A stretch of DNA of 60,465 nucleotides from Clostridiales bacterium (GCA_015055665.1 SVHX01000007.1:1-60465), one strand, 5' to 3'; positions 26,668 to 35,153 are shown, counted from the stretch's first letter. The notes: generated by a model from the letters alone, not told the origin. Program-made: numbers and translations.

Positions 26668-27105
26668 ATGAAAAACGAAAACTGCACAACCGCACTAATT
26701 GATGACGCATACAAAAATGTTAGGATGGCTAGCTACGCCATTGATTGCATTATAGATAAGATCGAGAACTTCAAGCTCGAAGAACTTCTCCGCAAACAAA
26801 ACGACTTCTATCTAGACACTACCGAAATTCTCGAGAAGATGGCTACACGCATGGGCTACGAGCCTAAGGACATTAACGTGTTCCTCAAAGGCTCTAGCTT
26901 TGCCAGTATCAATATGCAGACTATGTTCAATAAGGAAACTCCACACATTGCCGAAATGCTAATCCAAGGCACAACAATGGGCATTACCAATACAATCAAC
27001 GCCCTTAGCGAGAACCCATGCGATAACGAAGAACTAGTTAGTATCTGCCGTAGTATCGTAGCGTCAGAAGAGAAGTTCGTCGAATCCCTCAAAGAATTCT
27101 TGTAA
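26668..27105 (+). CDS. Hypothetical all-helical protein
   Basis: A soluble, all-helical 145-residue protein, with no membrane segment. The C-terminal IAEMLIQGTTMGITNTINAL segment resembles small ferritin-like or DUF2383-like four-helix proteins, but I see no clear ExxH metal pair, so the family is not assigned. Codon choice (many C-ending codons) differs from neighbours and suggests high expression. AGGTAGGAAT precedes the ATG. It is a monocistronic plus-strand gene with a strong terminator. Confidence 0.7.
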   Translation: MKNENCTTALIDDAYKNVRMASYAIDCIIDKIENFKLEELLRKQNDFYLDTTEILEKMATRMGYEPKDINVFLKGSSFASINMQTMFNKETPHIAEMLIQGTTMGITNTINALSENPCDNEELVSICRSIVASEEKFVESLKEFL

Positions 27106-27113
27106 AAAGCAGA

Positions 27114-27141
27114 AAAACTCCGTAATATACGGAGTTTTTTT
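27114..27141 (+). terminator. Terminator of the helical protein gene
   Basis: A perfect 8-bp stem AACTCCGT/ACGGAGTT with loop AATAT and a T tail, 8 nt after the stop codon. Confidence 0.92.
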
Positions 27142-27204
27142 AAAAAGCTGTTGCTACATTATCTGCTAGCTTGCTTATACAAAAAATAGCAAGCACTACG
27201 CTCG

Positions 27205-27543
27205 CTATACTAATATTACAGTAACACCGCTATTGAGGCTAGATAGATTCTCATGCAGTATTAGATCGGGACAAATACGGCACATATGCAACTTGGTTTC
27301 GTTATACTCGCCCCAATGCTCGCCACCAAGAAAGTCCTCTATAATATGCTTTTTCTTAAGATCGGGAAGATATCTTCGGATAGCGTCCTTAATTACTCCA
27401 CCCTTGCCATGCGAGCCGTAGCCATGTATTACCACTATTGCCTTAGTGCCGGTAGACTTGCAACATTTAATTTCTTGATCGATAAGGTATAGAGCATAAT
27501 CTATTGTTGGCGAATCTGACTTGACATTAATTACGTTAATCAT
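27205..27543 (-). CDS. Small Smr domain protein
   Basis: A 112-residue stand-alone Smr (MutS2-related) domain. The signature VIHGYGSHGKGGVIKDAIRR at about residues 38-57 matches the HGxGxGxL-type loop, and YALYLIDQEIKCC forms the first helix. Smr domains are DNA or RNA endonucleases or binding modules. It overlaps the rsmD stop by 8 nt, hinting at a link to rRNA or translation quality control, but only by context. Confidence 0.82.
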   Translation of the reverse strand: MINVINVKSDSPTIDYALYLIDQEIKCCKSTGTKAIVVIHGYGSHGKGGVIKDAIRRYLPDLKKKHIIEDFLGGEHWGEYNETKLHMCRICPDLILHENLSSLNSGVTVILV

Positions 27544-28081
27544 TACTCTTATTCCTTATATACGACACGGCTACTGTACCGTATTTCTTCTCATCTATAA
27601 GTTCTAGATTAGCAGGCAGATTGAACTCCTTGCCAACTAAGTGTTCGTATATGATAATGCCATCATCTTGTAGCATGGAGCTTTTGGATACCATAGACAT
27701 AGCCAACTCTGCCATATCGCTATCGTATGGCGGATCTAGGAAGATATAATCAAACTTGATTCCATTAAGCCTATCAAGAGCGGTCATATAATCTAGTTGC
27801 AATATTTCGCCATGTTCTTTGGCTTTGGCAAAGTTCTTGCGAGTAAGGGCAATGCTCCTAGGGTCGCTATCTACCGACACGACTCTTTCTGCACCACGGC
27901 TAAGGAACTCAAGGCTTACCGCTCCTGTCCCGCAGAATAAGTCTAATACTACACTCCCCGTTACACCAAATTGAATTTTATTAAATATACTTTCTCTAAC
28001 CCTATCTATAGTAGGTCTAATATTGTCCGCATCAAATTCATAGAGTACCATGCCTCTATGTTTGCCAGCAACTATCCTCAT
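27536..28081 (-). CDS. rsmD: 16S rRNA (guanine(966)-N(2))-methyltransferase
   Basis: RsmD methylates G966 of 16S rRNA. The 181-residue protein begins MRIVAGKHRG, the family start, with RPTIDRVRESIFN next. The SAM site VLDLFCGTGAVSLE and the catalytic DPPYDS follow. The ATG at 28081 has GAGG seven bases upstream; an ATG four codons earlier has no site. The usual partner coaD is not adjacent here; a Smr gene follows instead. Confidence 0.93.
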   Translation of the reverse strand: MRIVAGKHRGMVLYEFDADNIRPTIDRVRESIFNKIQFGVTGSVVLDLFCGTGAVSLEFLSRGAERVVSVDSDPRSIALTRKNFAKAKEHGEILQLDYMTALDRLNGIKFDYIFLDPPYDSDMAELAMSMVSKSSMLQDDGIIIYEHLVGKEFNLPANLELIDEKKYGTVAVSYIRNKSND

Positions 28082-28272
28082 GTCTAACCTCATACAATCA
28101 TTTTAGATAGTTTACACGATAATAATAATATTTGCAATAATTATTACATCATTAGCCGACAAATTTTTCTTTTCACCCAACAAATTAATGAATAAATAAT
28201 ATATTATGATGAATATTATTACACTACCATAACCTCAACTCAACCCCAATAAATACGCATCACTCAGCCGTT

Positions 28273-29343
28273 TTATTTAATTATGTAATTAAGCCTATCG
28301 TATCTTATTGTGCATATTAATTCATAAGGAGATGTATTAAGGGCATTGGCGTAATCCACATAAGTTATACCTCTTTTGTTACCAATAATAGACACATTAT
28401 CCCCCACTTTAACCCCTAAGTCAGCAACATCTACCATAAATACATCCATACATATTAGACCTACAATTGGGCATACATGACCACCTATTATTACATGAAA
28501 GTTATTAGATAGCGACCTATTTATTCCATCAGCATAACCCATTGGTATTACAGCAATTTCCATATTGCTTTTTGCCCTAAATGTTCTATCGTAGCCAATA
28601 CTCTCGCCTTTCTTGACCTTGGTAATTGCAGATACAGTCGACTCGACTCTAACAACTAATTTGTTGCCAATATTATTATCTAGTAGACCATATAACAACA
28701 TACCAACTCTCACCATATCAAAGTGGTACACGTTAGACCGCATAGTTCCGTACGAATTGGCTAAATGGAATATAACCGAGCGATCCTTAACACATCTCTT
28801 AAACTGCAAGAATCTCATATATTGTCTAGACATAAATTCGACATCCCCGCTCTTGGTTGCAAAGTGCGAGTAGACACCTTCTAATGTGATATGAGGATTA
28901 TTATCTATTAGTTCTAGTGCTTGCTTGAATTCTTTGATAGATTTTATTCCATATCTATTAAGCCCAGTGCCTACCTTAATATGCACATTGATATTATCAC
29001 ACAATCTAGTAGCAACCATCTTTAGATACTCAAGAGAGTGTACACTAATTGAAATATTATTATCTACAACCACATCAAGATCGGATATATCAACCACACC
29101 AAGAATTAGTATTGGGGTTGACTTATCTATAACTCTAATATTAAGAGCCTCTTTGAGATTGGCACACGCAAAAAAATCAACCAAACCACTTAGTGTCTTA
29201 CACACGGTATGAAGTCCCACTCCATACGCATTAGCTTTTACAACTGCACAAAGTTTGGTTGACGACTTAATAATATTACGAATATTACCTATATTACTCT
29301 TTAATATCCTAGTATCAACGATATAACTACTCAAACATTTCAT
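28273..29343 (-). CDS. alr: Alanine racemase
   Basis: Alr makes D-alanine for peptidoglycan with pyridoxal phosphate. The 356-residue protein has the PLP lysine in VVKANAYGVG (about residues 34-43), the HFDMVRVGMLLYG segment, and the C-terminal Tyr in SIGYDRTF. Length fits the family. No good Shine-Dalgarno is seen before the ATG. It lies 35 nt after dut on the same strand. Confidence 0.95.
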   Translation of the reverse strand: MKCLSSYIVDTRILKSNIGNIRNIIKSSTKLCAVVKANAYGVGLHTVCKTLSGLVDFFACANLKEALNIRVIDKSTPILILGVVDISDLDVVVDNNISISVHSLEYLKMVATRLCDNINVHIKVGTGLNRYGIKSIKEFKQALELIDNNPHITLEGVYSHFATKSGDVEFMSRQYMRFLQFKRCVKDRSVIFHLANSYGTMRSNVYHFDMVRVGMLLYGLLDNNIGNKLVVRVESTVSAITKVKKGESIGYDRTFRAKSNMEIAVIPMGYADGINRSLSNNFHVIIGGHVCPIVGLICMDVFMVDVADLGVKVGDNVSIIGNKRGITYVDYANALNTSPYELICTIRYDRLNYIIK

Positions 29344-29378
29344 ATTAATTGTTATGAAATATTTAATATTTTTGTTAA

Positions 29379-29834
29379 TTATTTGTTATCTGTAGAGCCG
29401 AAAGCTCCGAGTCTTGAGGCTTTGACCTCTTCTTCATCATCAATAGTAAGATATTTTAGGAATACCACTTGACCTATCCTATCGCCTTTCTTAATTACAT
29501 AATCCTGATCTGCGGTATTATTAAGCGTAACGCCTATATTACCATCAGTCGAAGGATTGCCATAATAATCGGCATCAAGTATACCCACACCATTAGCAAG
29601 AATAACACCCTTCCTACCCATACTACTGCGAACACATAACATTATGAATTCGTCCTCGTTACAAGCAATCTTAATATTAGTCCAAACAGTTTCAATAGTA
29701 TGTGGCTTAATTACAATATCTATTGGCGAGTACAAGTCGTATCCAGCCGAGTGCTTGGTTGCACGAGTTGGCATAGTTATATCACTCACACCGTATTTAA
29801 TAAACTCTTCTTTTACAATATCAAACCTTCTCAC
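29379..29834 (-). CDS. dut: dUTP diphosphatase (dUTPase)
   Basis: Dut hydrolyses dUTP to dUMP. The 151-residue protein has the five trimeric dUTPase motifs in order: AGYDLYSP, VRSSMGRKG, GILDADYYG, KGDRIGQVVF, and a C-terminal LGAFGST. The last lacks the usual leading RG, reading SRLGAFGST, and ends soon after. It probably shares a transcript with alr. Confidence 0.93.
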   Translation of the reverse strand: MRRFDIVKEEFIKYGVSDITMPTRATKHSAGYDLYSPIDIVIKPHTIETVWTNIKIACNEDEFIMLCVRSSMGRKGVILANGVGILDADYYGNPSTDGNIGVTLNNTADQDYVIKKGDRIGQVVFLKYLTIDDEEEVKASRLGAFGSTDNK

Positions 29835-29923
29835 AATTCCATTCCTCCTAACCTTAATTTTTTATCTGACAATTATATTTTAACAAAAATAAAAAAATAA
29901 TTCAAATATTTGCAAAATAAATG

Positions 29924-29952
29924 TTGACAAATACAAAATTTTGAATTATAAT
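29924..29952 (+). promoter_or_regulatory. Promoter of tRNA-Lys(CTT)
   Basis: TTGACA (29924-29929), 17-nt spacer, TATAAT (29947-29952): a perfect SigA consensus, 45 nt before the tRNA. Confidence 0.92.
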
Positions 29953-29997
29953 ATCAAAGTCAATCATGAATTATGGTTGTCAGCAAGTTCTGAACAT

Positions 29998-30073
29998 GCT
30001 TCCTTAGCTCAGTTGGTAGAGCAACTGACTCTTAATCAGTGGGTCCGGGGTTCGAGTCCCCGAGGGAGTACCA
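29998..30073 (+). tRNA. tRNA-Lys (CTT)
   Basis: Acceptor GCTTCCT with AGGGAGT, anticodon stem ACTGA/TCAGT, loop CTCTTAA with anticodon CTT, T-arm CGGGG-TTCGAGT-CCCCG, A73 and CCA encoded. The first acceptor pair is G1-U72, as in the tRNA-Arg of this window. The T-arm and acceptor tail are copied in the element downstream. Confidence 0.95.
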
Positions 30074-30080
30074 AATAATT

Positions 30081-30103
30081 GTAGGCTTTGCCTACTTTTT
30101 TTT
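30081..30103 (+). terminator. Terminator after tRNA-Lys(CTT)
   Basis: GTAGGC-ttt-GCCTAC followed by eight T. A second copy (GTAGGC-tct-GCCTAC) is at 30246-30267. Confidence 0.9.
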
Positions 30104-30239
30104 ATTTCTCCTCGGCAACTCCCAACACTTTCGTGTTGTTACAACTTCGTTGTTGAACCCCAGACCTTGTCCGGGTGTACTCGGGTACCCTGCCCGAGAA
30201 TTGACGCTCCGCTTAATGCGAGTCCCCGAGGGAGTACCA
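30104..30239 (+). repeat. tRNA-Lys-derived hairpin element
   Basis: Positions 30108-30115 and 30154-30161 are an inverted copy of the tRNA-Lys T-arm region. They are interrupted by 38 nt holding two hairpins: CAACAC/GTGTTG at 30123-30138 and ACAAC/GTTGT at 30141-30153. Next comes a direct copy of the tRNA 3' part (30164-30239), split in its T-loop by a 43-nt insert at 30176-30218. The insert contains the hairpin CTCGGG/CCCGAG and the segment GACGCTCCGCTTAATG. The same insert occurs at the same T-loop site at 60404-60446. The direct copy lacks a 5' half, so it is not a functional tRNA. Confidence 0.8.
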
Positions 30240-30295
30240 AATAATGTAGGCTCTGCCTACTTTTTTTATTTCTCCTCGGCAACTCCCAACACTTT
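30219..30295 (+). repeat. Direct repeat of tRNA-Lys tail, terminator and element start
   Basis: This segment repeats 30053-30131 with a few changes: the T-arm 3' half and acceptor tail, the terminator hairpin, and the first part of the inverted element, cut short before its first hairpin closes. The unit therefore duplicated in tandem with a period of about 165 bp. Confidence 0.85.
30246..30267 (+). terminator. Second copy of the tRNA-Lys terminator
   Basis: GTAGGC-tct-GCCTAC and seven T. The loop differs from the first copy by one base. Confidence 0.85.
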
Positions 30296-30359
30296 ATCTT
30301 CCCTCACTCACCCTACCACATAATCATACAATAATTAATTCATATTATTTATCTATTAA

Positions 30360-30389
30360 TTGACATAATTACAATATTATTGATATAAT
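30360..30389 (+). promoter_or_regulatory. Promoter of the His-rich zinc ribbon gene
   Basis: TTGACA (30360-30365), 18-nt spacer, TATAAT (30384-30389), 39 nt before the start codon. Confidence 0.85.
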
Positions 30390-30428
30390 AATTACTAATA
30401 GAATTATTAAAAAGGCAGGAATAATCTT

Positions 30429-31292
30429 ATGGGTTCAAGAAGTGGTCGTGGAGGATCTAGTGGATCAAGGAGTAGCGGAGGCGGATTCCGCAGTAGTAGC
30501 AGGAGTAGTTTTCACAGTAGTAGCAGCATTAGACACCACAGCAGTCATCATCACCATCATGGAGGAGGCATACATATTCATACTCGCGTAGGAGGCACAC
30601 GTGGACCAATCAGTCCTTATAGTCAGATTACTTCTCGTTTTGTTGGATATATAACTTTTGGCATTATGGCTCTAATAGTTGCTATTATGTTCGCAACTAC
30701 ATTTGCCTCTGATGCGGCAGACCAGAAGGTCTACTACGAACAGCATCAAATGATGATAGAAAGAGCCTTATCCGACCCTCGTTATCGAGCTCAGGCAATT
30801 GTAAACGATACAGACTACGACTACGATTATGACAAATATTATTACTCGTACTCTGTATTTGTTCCGGGTAATCCTGATAGAATCGTGCTCAAGCAAGAAA
30901 CATTTGCTATGTATGACAAGGACGAAATTGCCAACATTACACCAGGTCAAATTGTAGAAGTCGCAATCAACTCCACCAATATAGAGACCGCAACCAACTC
31001 AATCAACATGGACTACGCAAATGTTTCTCTTAAGGAAGAACCTGGTTACACCAAACCTGCTAGGTCAAGAAACATCTCTATCGCCGTCATAATTGGCATT
31101 GTTGCAATAGAGGCTGCTTTGATTATTGCCATGGTTAAAAGAATCAAGAAATTCAAGCTTGAAGAAGAAGCTAAGAAAGACACTAACACATCTACTCAAT
31201 CGGTTGATAAATACTGTGCATACTGCGGAAGCAAGTTAATCGGCGACACATCCAAATGCAGTGTATGCGGAGCCAATCAGGTCAAGAATTGA
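30429..31292 (+). CDS. Membrane protein with Ser/Gly/His-rich N-terminus and C-terminal zinc ribbon
   Basis: A 287-residue protein. Residues 1-65 are low complexity, Gly/Ser/Arg then a run of His (SSHHHHHGGG), which may bind metal. A membrane segment (about 71-92), an outer region with a Tyr/Asp stretch (DTDYDYDYDKYYYSYS) and a second membrane segment (about 216-236) follow. A C-terminal CAYCGS...CSVCG zinc ribbon ends it. Both tails are probably cytoplasmic. GCAGGAA precedes the ATG. The tail ribbon is of the zinc-ribbon_2 type, but the whole protein is not a family I recognise. Confidence 0.75.
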   Translation: MGSRSGRGGSSGSRSSGGGFRSSSRSSFHSSSSIRHHSSHHHHHGGGIHIHTRVGGTRGPISPYSQITSRFVGYITFGIMALIVAIMFATTFASDAADQKVYYEQHQMMIERALSDPRYRAQAIVNDTDYDYDYDKYYYSYSVFVPGNPDRIVLKQETFAMYDKDEIANITPGQIVEVAINSTNIETATNSINMDYANVSLKEEPGYTKPARSRNISIAVIIGIVAIEAALIIAMVKRIKKFKLEEEAKKDTNTSTQSVDKYCAYCGSKLIGDTSKCSVCGANQVKN

Positions 31293-31303
31293 TTATATCA
31301 AAC

Positions 31304-31336
31304 AAAAAATCTCAAAGACAATCTTTGAGATTTTTT
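31304..31336. terminator. Bidirectional terminator between convergent genes
   Basis: A perfect 11-bp stem AATCTCAAAGA/TCTTTGAGATT with A and T runs on both sides. It serves the plus-strand gene ending at 31292 and the minus-strand ABC gene ending at 31342. Confidence 0.9.
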
Positions 31337-31341
31337 ATATT

Positions 31342-34300
31342 TTATTCAGTTCTTAGTGCAACCACAGGATCTTTTTTAGATGCACTTCTTGAAGGTATTA
31401 ATCCAGAGATTAGCGTTAGGAACATACTAATAAGGACTAATATCACTGCTGCACCAATTGGCAACACAGCTTTGAGCTGTGCGATACCTGTAAGTGCTTT
31501 AAGAATAATATTAATAGGAATACATAACAAATATGTTACAAGCACACCTGTCATACCAGATGCGAAACCTATTATAAGAGTTTCGGCATTAAACATACTT
31601 GATACATCTCTTTTGGAAGCTCCAATCGCACGAAGAATACCAATTTCTTTGGTTCGTTCTTGCACAGATATTAAGGTAATAACCCCTATCATAATTGATG
31701 ATACAATTAGAGATATTGCTACAAATGCTATAAGCACATAAGTGATCGCATTGATAATTGTTGTTACAGACGACAACAATAATCCAATATAATCGGTATA
31801 CGAGATTCTTTGCTCTTCACCAACGTTAGCATTATAAGAATTAATCGCATCAACAATTATATCCTTATTTTCAAAAGACGACGCATAGATATCAATCGCC
31901 ATCGGATCATCAACATCCAAGCAACCAAGAGAAACTAGCACTTCTTCGTAAGATTTCTTAGAGAACTGAGTTACCTCATCATAATACTGAGCACATTGCT
32001 TTTCATTTGCATCCTGCATATGCTGATCAAGCATCTCAGATAGCTGAGCGTCAGTATAATTCTCCGAACTATAATCTTGCTTCATCTTTGAAATATGCTG
32101 AGCCTGAATCCCCGCCTTAGTAATACCCAAAGCATATCCATACAATTCTGCCGTAGACATATCGTTAAAATATCCTTGAAGCACTACCGGGTCAACATCT
32201 GGCATTTGAGCTTGAACAGCATACATAATAGTTTGTTGATATATTTGTTTTTTACTCTCATCCGGAGCGTCACCCAATTGCATCTTAGCCTGAGCATCAA
32301 GGACATCTGGATCAATTACACACATGATATCTACATAAGTCTTAGCTTTGGCAGAAGTAGTAACAAGTTTACTAACATATTTCTTAAATTCAGCACTCTT
32401 TTCTTCTACAGACATAGCGTCCATGTTAGGTCTAAACGGCTCTCCAGTAACAATATTAATATCCTTGTTTGCCATCTGTGCCTGAACAACTTCGGACTCT
32501 CTAGATTTATTAATAACATATTCGGTTAGTAGCGAAGTGTATCCAAGACCAGAATTTAATATACTAGCGTCAGAATCTTTTTTAGGGCGGACAACACCTG
32601 TAACTTTAATATCAATGGCCTTATCGTACAGAGGCTGAAGCAAACTCTCGTAATTGCTAATATCAACGAAAATTTCTCCGGATCTTTGATAACAATCACT
32701 AGGAAGAATAGACTTAAATGTCAATTCCTTGATCTCGTCATATGTCCATTTCTTATTATCTTCTGGCAAAGTCTTGCCTTCTACAGCAGCATCAATAATT
32801 GCATCTATGTCATCTTTGCTAAGTAGCCCCAATGCATAAAGGGTTAGATCGTCTAGTTCGTTATTCTCATTAACAACTAATACAACTTCATTATATTTAG
32901 TTGGCCACTTTCCGCCATCTATAATTTCATATTGTTCCATTATCATTGGATTAATTAATTCATTATCATTAATACCAGGGATCATTTCTTGCCATAAGTT
33001 AAGCCCCATTGCTCCACTTGAAGCCCCTGACATTGAGCTTGATATTGGCGAACTGGTCGAGGAAGAGCTAGAACTACTTGACGAGCCATTATTCTTGCTC
33101 ATAGACTTTATCATAAAGTCACCCATCATTTCGCCAAACAACTTACCTGTATCGGATTTAATGATTTGCCCATCTTGATTCTTAGTATATACAGCTAGCT
33201 CCATATTGTATCTATACTGAATACCACTAATAGCAGATCTTAATTCTGATCCTTCCTTAGCAACTTCTGTTTCCAGATGCTTTTTGAAGGCCTTTAGATC
33301 ATTGGTACTAGCCTCAACCTTACTAAGAGCCTCTACCATTTCAGAAATAACAGGGTCCTTGTATATAGCATCTTTATCATGAGTAAGCTCTCCCTTACTT
33401 ATGTTCATAAAGCTAGTCATAAGTGATGTAAGATCAACTGTAGTAGCCTCAAGAGTTAGAGGATATGACGCAAGAGTAGTTTCTTGCACGTGATTAATAT
33501 AGCCAGTTGTACCCTGCGATACTGCCAATATCAACGCTATACCAATTATGCCTATACTTCCAGCAAATGATGTTAATGTTGTCCTACCTTTCTTGGTAAA
33601 CAAATTCTTAAGCGACAATTTAAACGCTGTCCAGAAAGACATTGTTGGCTTTCTGGTCTTCTTAGGCTTTTTGCTAGACTCTTCCGCAATCACTTCTTGA
33701 GCCCGCTCTTCCTTCTTAATCTCTTTCTTCTCAGCACGCTTATAGCTTTCTTCTGTATAAGGCTTAGAGTCATCAACAATATTACCATCAAGCATACGGA
33801 TAATACGCGTAGAGTAATGCTCAGCTAGTTCTGGATTATGCGTAACCATTACAACAAGACGTTCTTTAGATACGTTTTTTAGTATCTCCATTACTTGCAC
33901 GCTTGTTTCCGTATCCAACGCACCAGTAGGCTCATCTGCAAGAATTATATCTGGATTATTAACTAAAGCTCTAGCAATAGCAACTCTCTGCATTTGTCCA
34001 CCAGACATAGCGTTTGGCTTTTTATGTATTTGATCTCCTAGTCCTACCTGTTCAAGAGCAGCTATAGCTCTAGCTCGCCTGTCCGCCTTAGATACACCAG
34101 ACAAGGTTAGTGCTAACTCAACGTTTTGTAGAACAGTTTGATGAGGAATAAGATTATAAGACTGGAACACGAAACCTACCGAGTGATTACGATATGTATC
34201 CCAATCTCTATCCTTATACTCCTTAGTCGAAACTCCATTGATAAGAAGGTCGCCATCAGTATACTTATCAAGACCTCCGATAATATTAAGCAATGTTGTT

Positions 34301-34431
34301 TTTCCGCAACCAGAAGGGCCAAGAATAGATACAAATTCACTATTACGGAAATTAATGCTCACACCCTTTAGAGCATGAACCTCTGTTTCGCCAGTAATAT
34401 ATGTTTTAGTAATTTCTTTAATTTGAATCAT
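31342..34431 (-). CDS. ABC transporter, ATPase fused to FtsX-type permease (MacB-like)
   Basis: One 1029-residue protein. Residues 1-225 are an ATPase with Walker A GPSGCGKTT, signature MSGGQMQRVAIARAL and Walker B ILADEPTGALD. After a charged linker come a membrane helix (about 285-305), a large extracytoplasmic domain with a Ser-rich stretch, and three C-terminal helices of FtsX/MacB type. The segment RTKEIGILRAIGASKRDV is the family hallmark. Such exporters move peptides, lipoproteins or antibiotics, often by mechanotransmission; the substrate is unknown. The start overlaps the marR 3' end by 14 nt, so MarR probably controls it. Confidence 0.92.
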   Translation of the reverse strand: MIQIKEITKTYITGETEVHALKGVSINFRNSEFVSILGPSGCGKTTLLNIIGGLDKYTDGDLLINGVSTKEYKDRDWDTYRNHSVGFVFQSYNLIPHQTVLQNVELALTLSGVSKADRRARAIAALEQVGLGDQIHKKPNAMSGGQMQRVAIARALVNNPDIILADEPTGALDTETSVQVMEILKNVSKERLVVMVTHNPELAEHYSTRIIRMLDGNIVDDSKPYTEESYKRAEKKEIKKEERAQEVIAEESSKKPKKTRKPTMSFWTAFKLSLKNLFTKKGRTTLTSFAGSIGIIGIALILAVSQGTTGYINHVQETTLASYPLTLEATTVDLTSLMTSFMNISKGELTHDKDAIYKDPVISEMVEALSKVEASTNDLKAFKKHLETEVAKEGSELRSAISGIQYRYNMELAVYTKNQDGQIIKSDTGKLFGEMMGDFMIKSMSKNNGSSSSSSSSSTSSPISSSMSGASSGAMGLNLWQEMIPGINDNELINPMIMEQYEIIDGGKWPTKYNEVVLVVNENNELDDLTLYALGLLSKDDIDAIIDAAVEGKTLPEDNKKWTYDEIKELTFKSILPSDCYQRSGEIFVDISNYESLLQPLYDKAIDIKVTGVVRPKKDSDASILNSGLGYTSLLTEYVINKSRESEVVQAQMANKDINIVTGEPFRPNMDAMSVEEKSAEFKKYVSKLVTTSAKAKTYVDIMCVIDPDVLDAQAKMQLGDAPDESKKQIYQQTIMYAVQAQMPDVDPVVLQGYFNDMSTAELYGYALGITKAGIQAQHISKMKQDYSSENYTDAQLSEMLDQHMQDANEKQCAQYYDEVTQFSKKSYEEVLVSLGCLDVDDPMAIDIYASSFENKDIIVDAINSYNANVGEEQRISYTDYIGLLLSSVTTIINAITYVLIAFVAISLIVSSIMIGVITLISVQERTKEIGILRAIGASKRDVSSMFNAETLIIGFASGMTGVLVTYLLCIPINIILKALTGIAQLKAVLPIGAAVILVLISMFLTLISGLIPSRSASKKDPVVALRTE

Positions 34432-34882
34432 CTTCCCCTCCAGAATAATAATTAGTTAATTTTGAAATTATATTTCTTAAGCTAACCAACTCTTCTTGAT
34501 TAAGCACAGACAATACCTGACTAGTGTTATTGCTTACAAGTTTTGCAAAATCACAAGCTACCGCATACCCTTGCTCTGTCAATTTGATATCATATTTTCG
34601 TTCTTTGTCATTATTAGAAGTTTTTGAAATAATCCCCCGTTCTATAAGCTCGGTTACTGCACGACTTGTATTTGCCTTGTCACAACCTAGCTCATCAGTT
34701 ATTTGCTTTAACTTGATCCCTTGAGGATTCTTAAGCAGTATTATCAAATAAAACGCATGTAATTTACTTAGATTATAAGGCTTAAGAAAATCACCATAAT
34801 CGCGATTAAAATTTTTACAAATCTTACTTAGCAATATTGGCATTTCCGTCTCAATGCTAATAATTTCTTGACTTGTATCCAA
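34418..34882 (-). CDS. MarR family transcriptional regulator
   Basis: A winged-helix repressor of about 154 residues. The recognition helix region is LKQITDELGCDKANTSRAVTELI, followed by the wing with DKERKYDIKLTEQG. No ATG is available. TTG at 34882 lies nine bases after AGGAGG, while a GTG two codons earlier is only three bases away, so I prefer TTG. It overlaps and probably represses the ABC exporter; an inverted repeat over its own promoter suggests autoregulation. Confidence 0.88.
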   Translation of the reverse strand: MDTSQEIISIETEMPILLSKICKNFNRDYGDFLKPYNLSKLHAFYLIILLKNPQGIKLKQITDELGCDKANTSRAVTELIERGIISKTSNNDKERKYDIKLTEQGYAVACDFAKLVSNNTSQVLSVLNQEELVSLRNIISKLTNYYSGGEDDSN

Positions 34883-34916
34883 TACCACACCCCTCCTATT
34901 TAATCAATATAGACAA

Positions 34917-34945
34917 AGTATATAAGAATTTGGTTGAGTTGTCAA
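34917..34945 (-). promoter_or_regulatory. marR-ABC promoter
   Basis: On the minus strand TTGACA (34940-34945), 17-nt spacer, TATACT (34917-34922). Confidence 0.85.
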
Positions 34946-34946
34946 C
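34933..34946. promoter_or_regulatory. Candidate MarR operator
   Basis: The inverted repeat GTTGA-gttg-TCAAC overlaps the -35 box of the marR promoter. Position and symmetry fit an autoregulatory MarR site; binding is not shown by sequence. Confidence 0.4.
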
Positions 34947-35096
34947 AAAAACATTACAAATAACTCTATATATTTTTTGTGATCTACATTATTTTTAGTC
35001 TTCCAATATTTAATTACACCAAATTACTTTATAATACATAAAAATATCATAATCGAATCAATGTAATCTCATTGTCGAAATCAAGACTGAAATGGC

Positions 35097-35125
35097 TTGA
35101 CTTAAATCTTCATTTTAATTATGAT
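35097..35125 (+). promoter_or_regulatory. Promoter of the YwaF-like gene
   Basis: TTGACT (35097-35102), 17-nt spacer, TATGAT (35120-35125), 28 nt before the start codon. Confidence 0.75.
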
Positions 35126-35153
35126 TATATAAATACATTAAAAAGGAACTGCT

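Noticed and set aside
30176..30218. A tRNA intron (group I or archaeal type)
   Set aside because: The insert is only 43 nt, sits in the T-loop rather than the anticodon loop, and interrupts a partial tRNA copy rather than an expressed gene.
30039..30323. Open frame of about 94 codons across tRNA-Lys and the hairpin element
   Set aside because: It runs through the tRNA and two terminators, has no ribosome site, and encodes tRNA and hairpin sequence.
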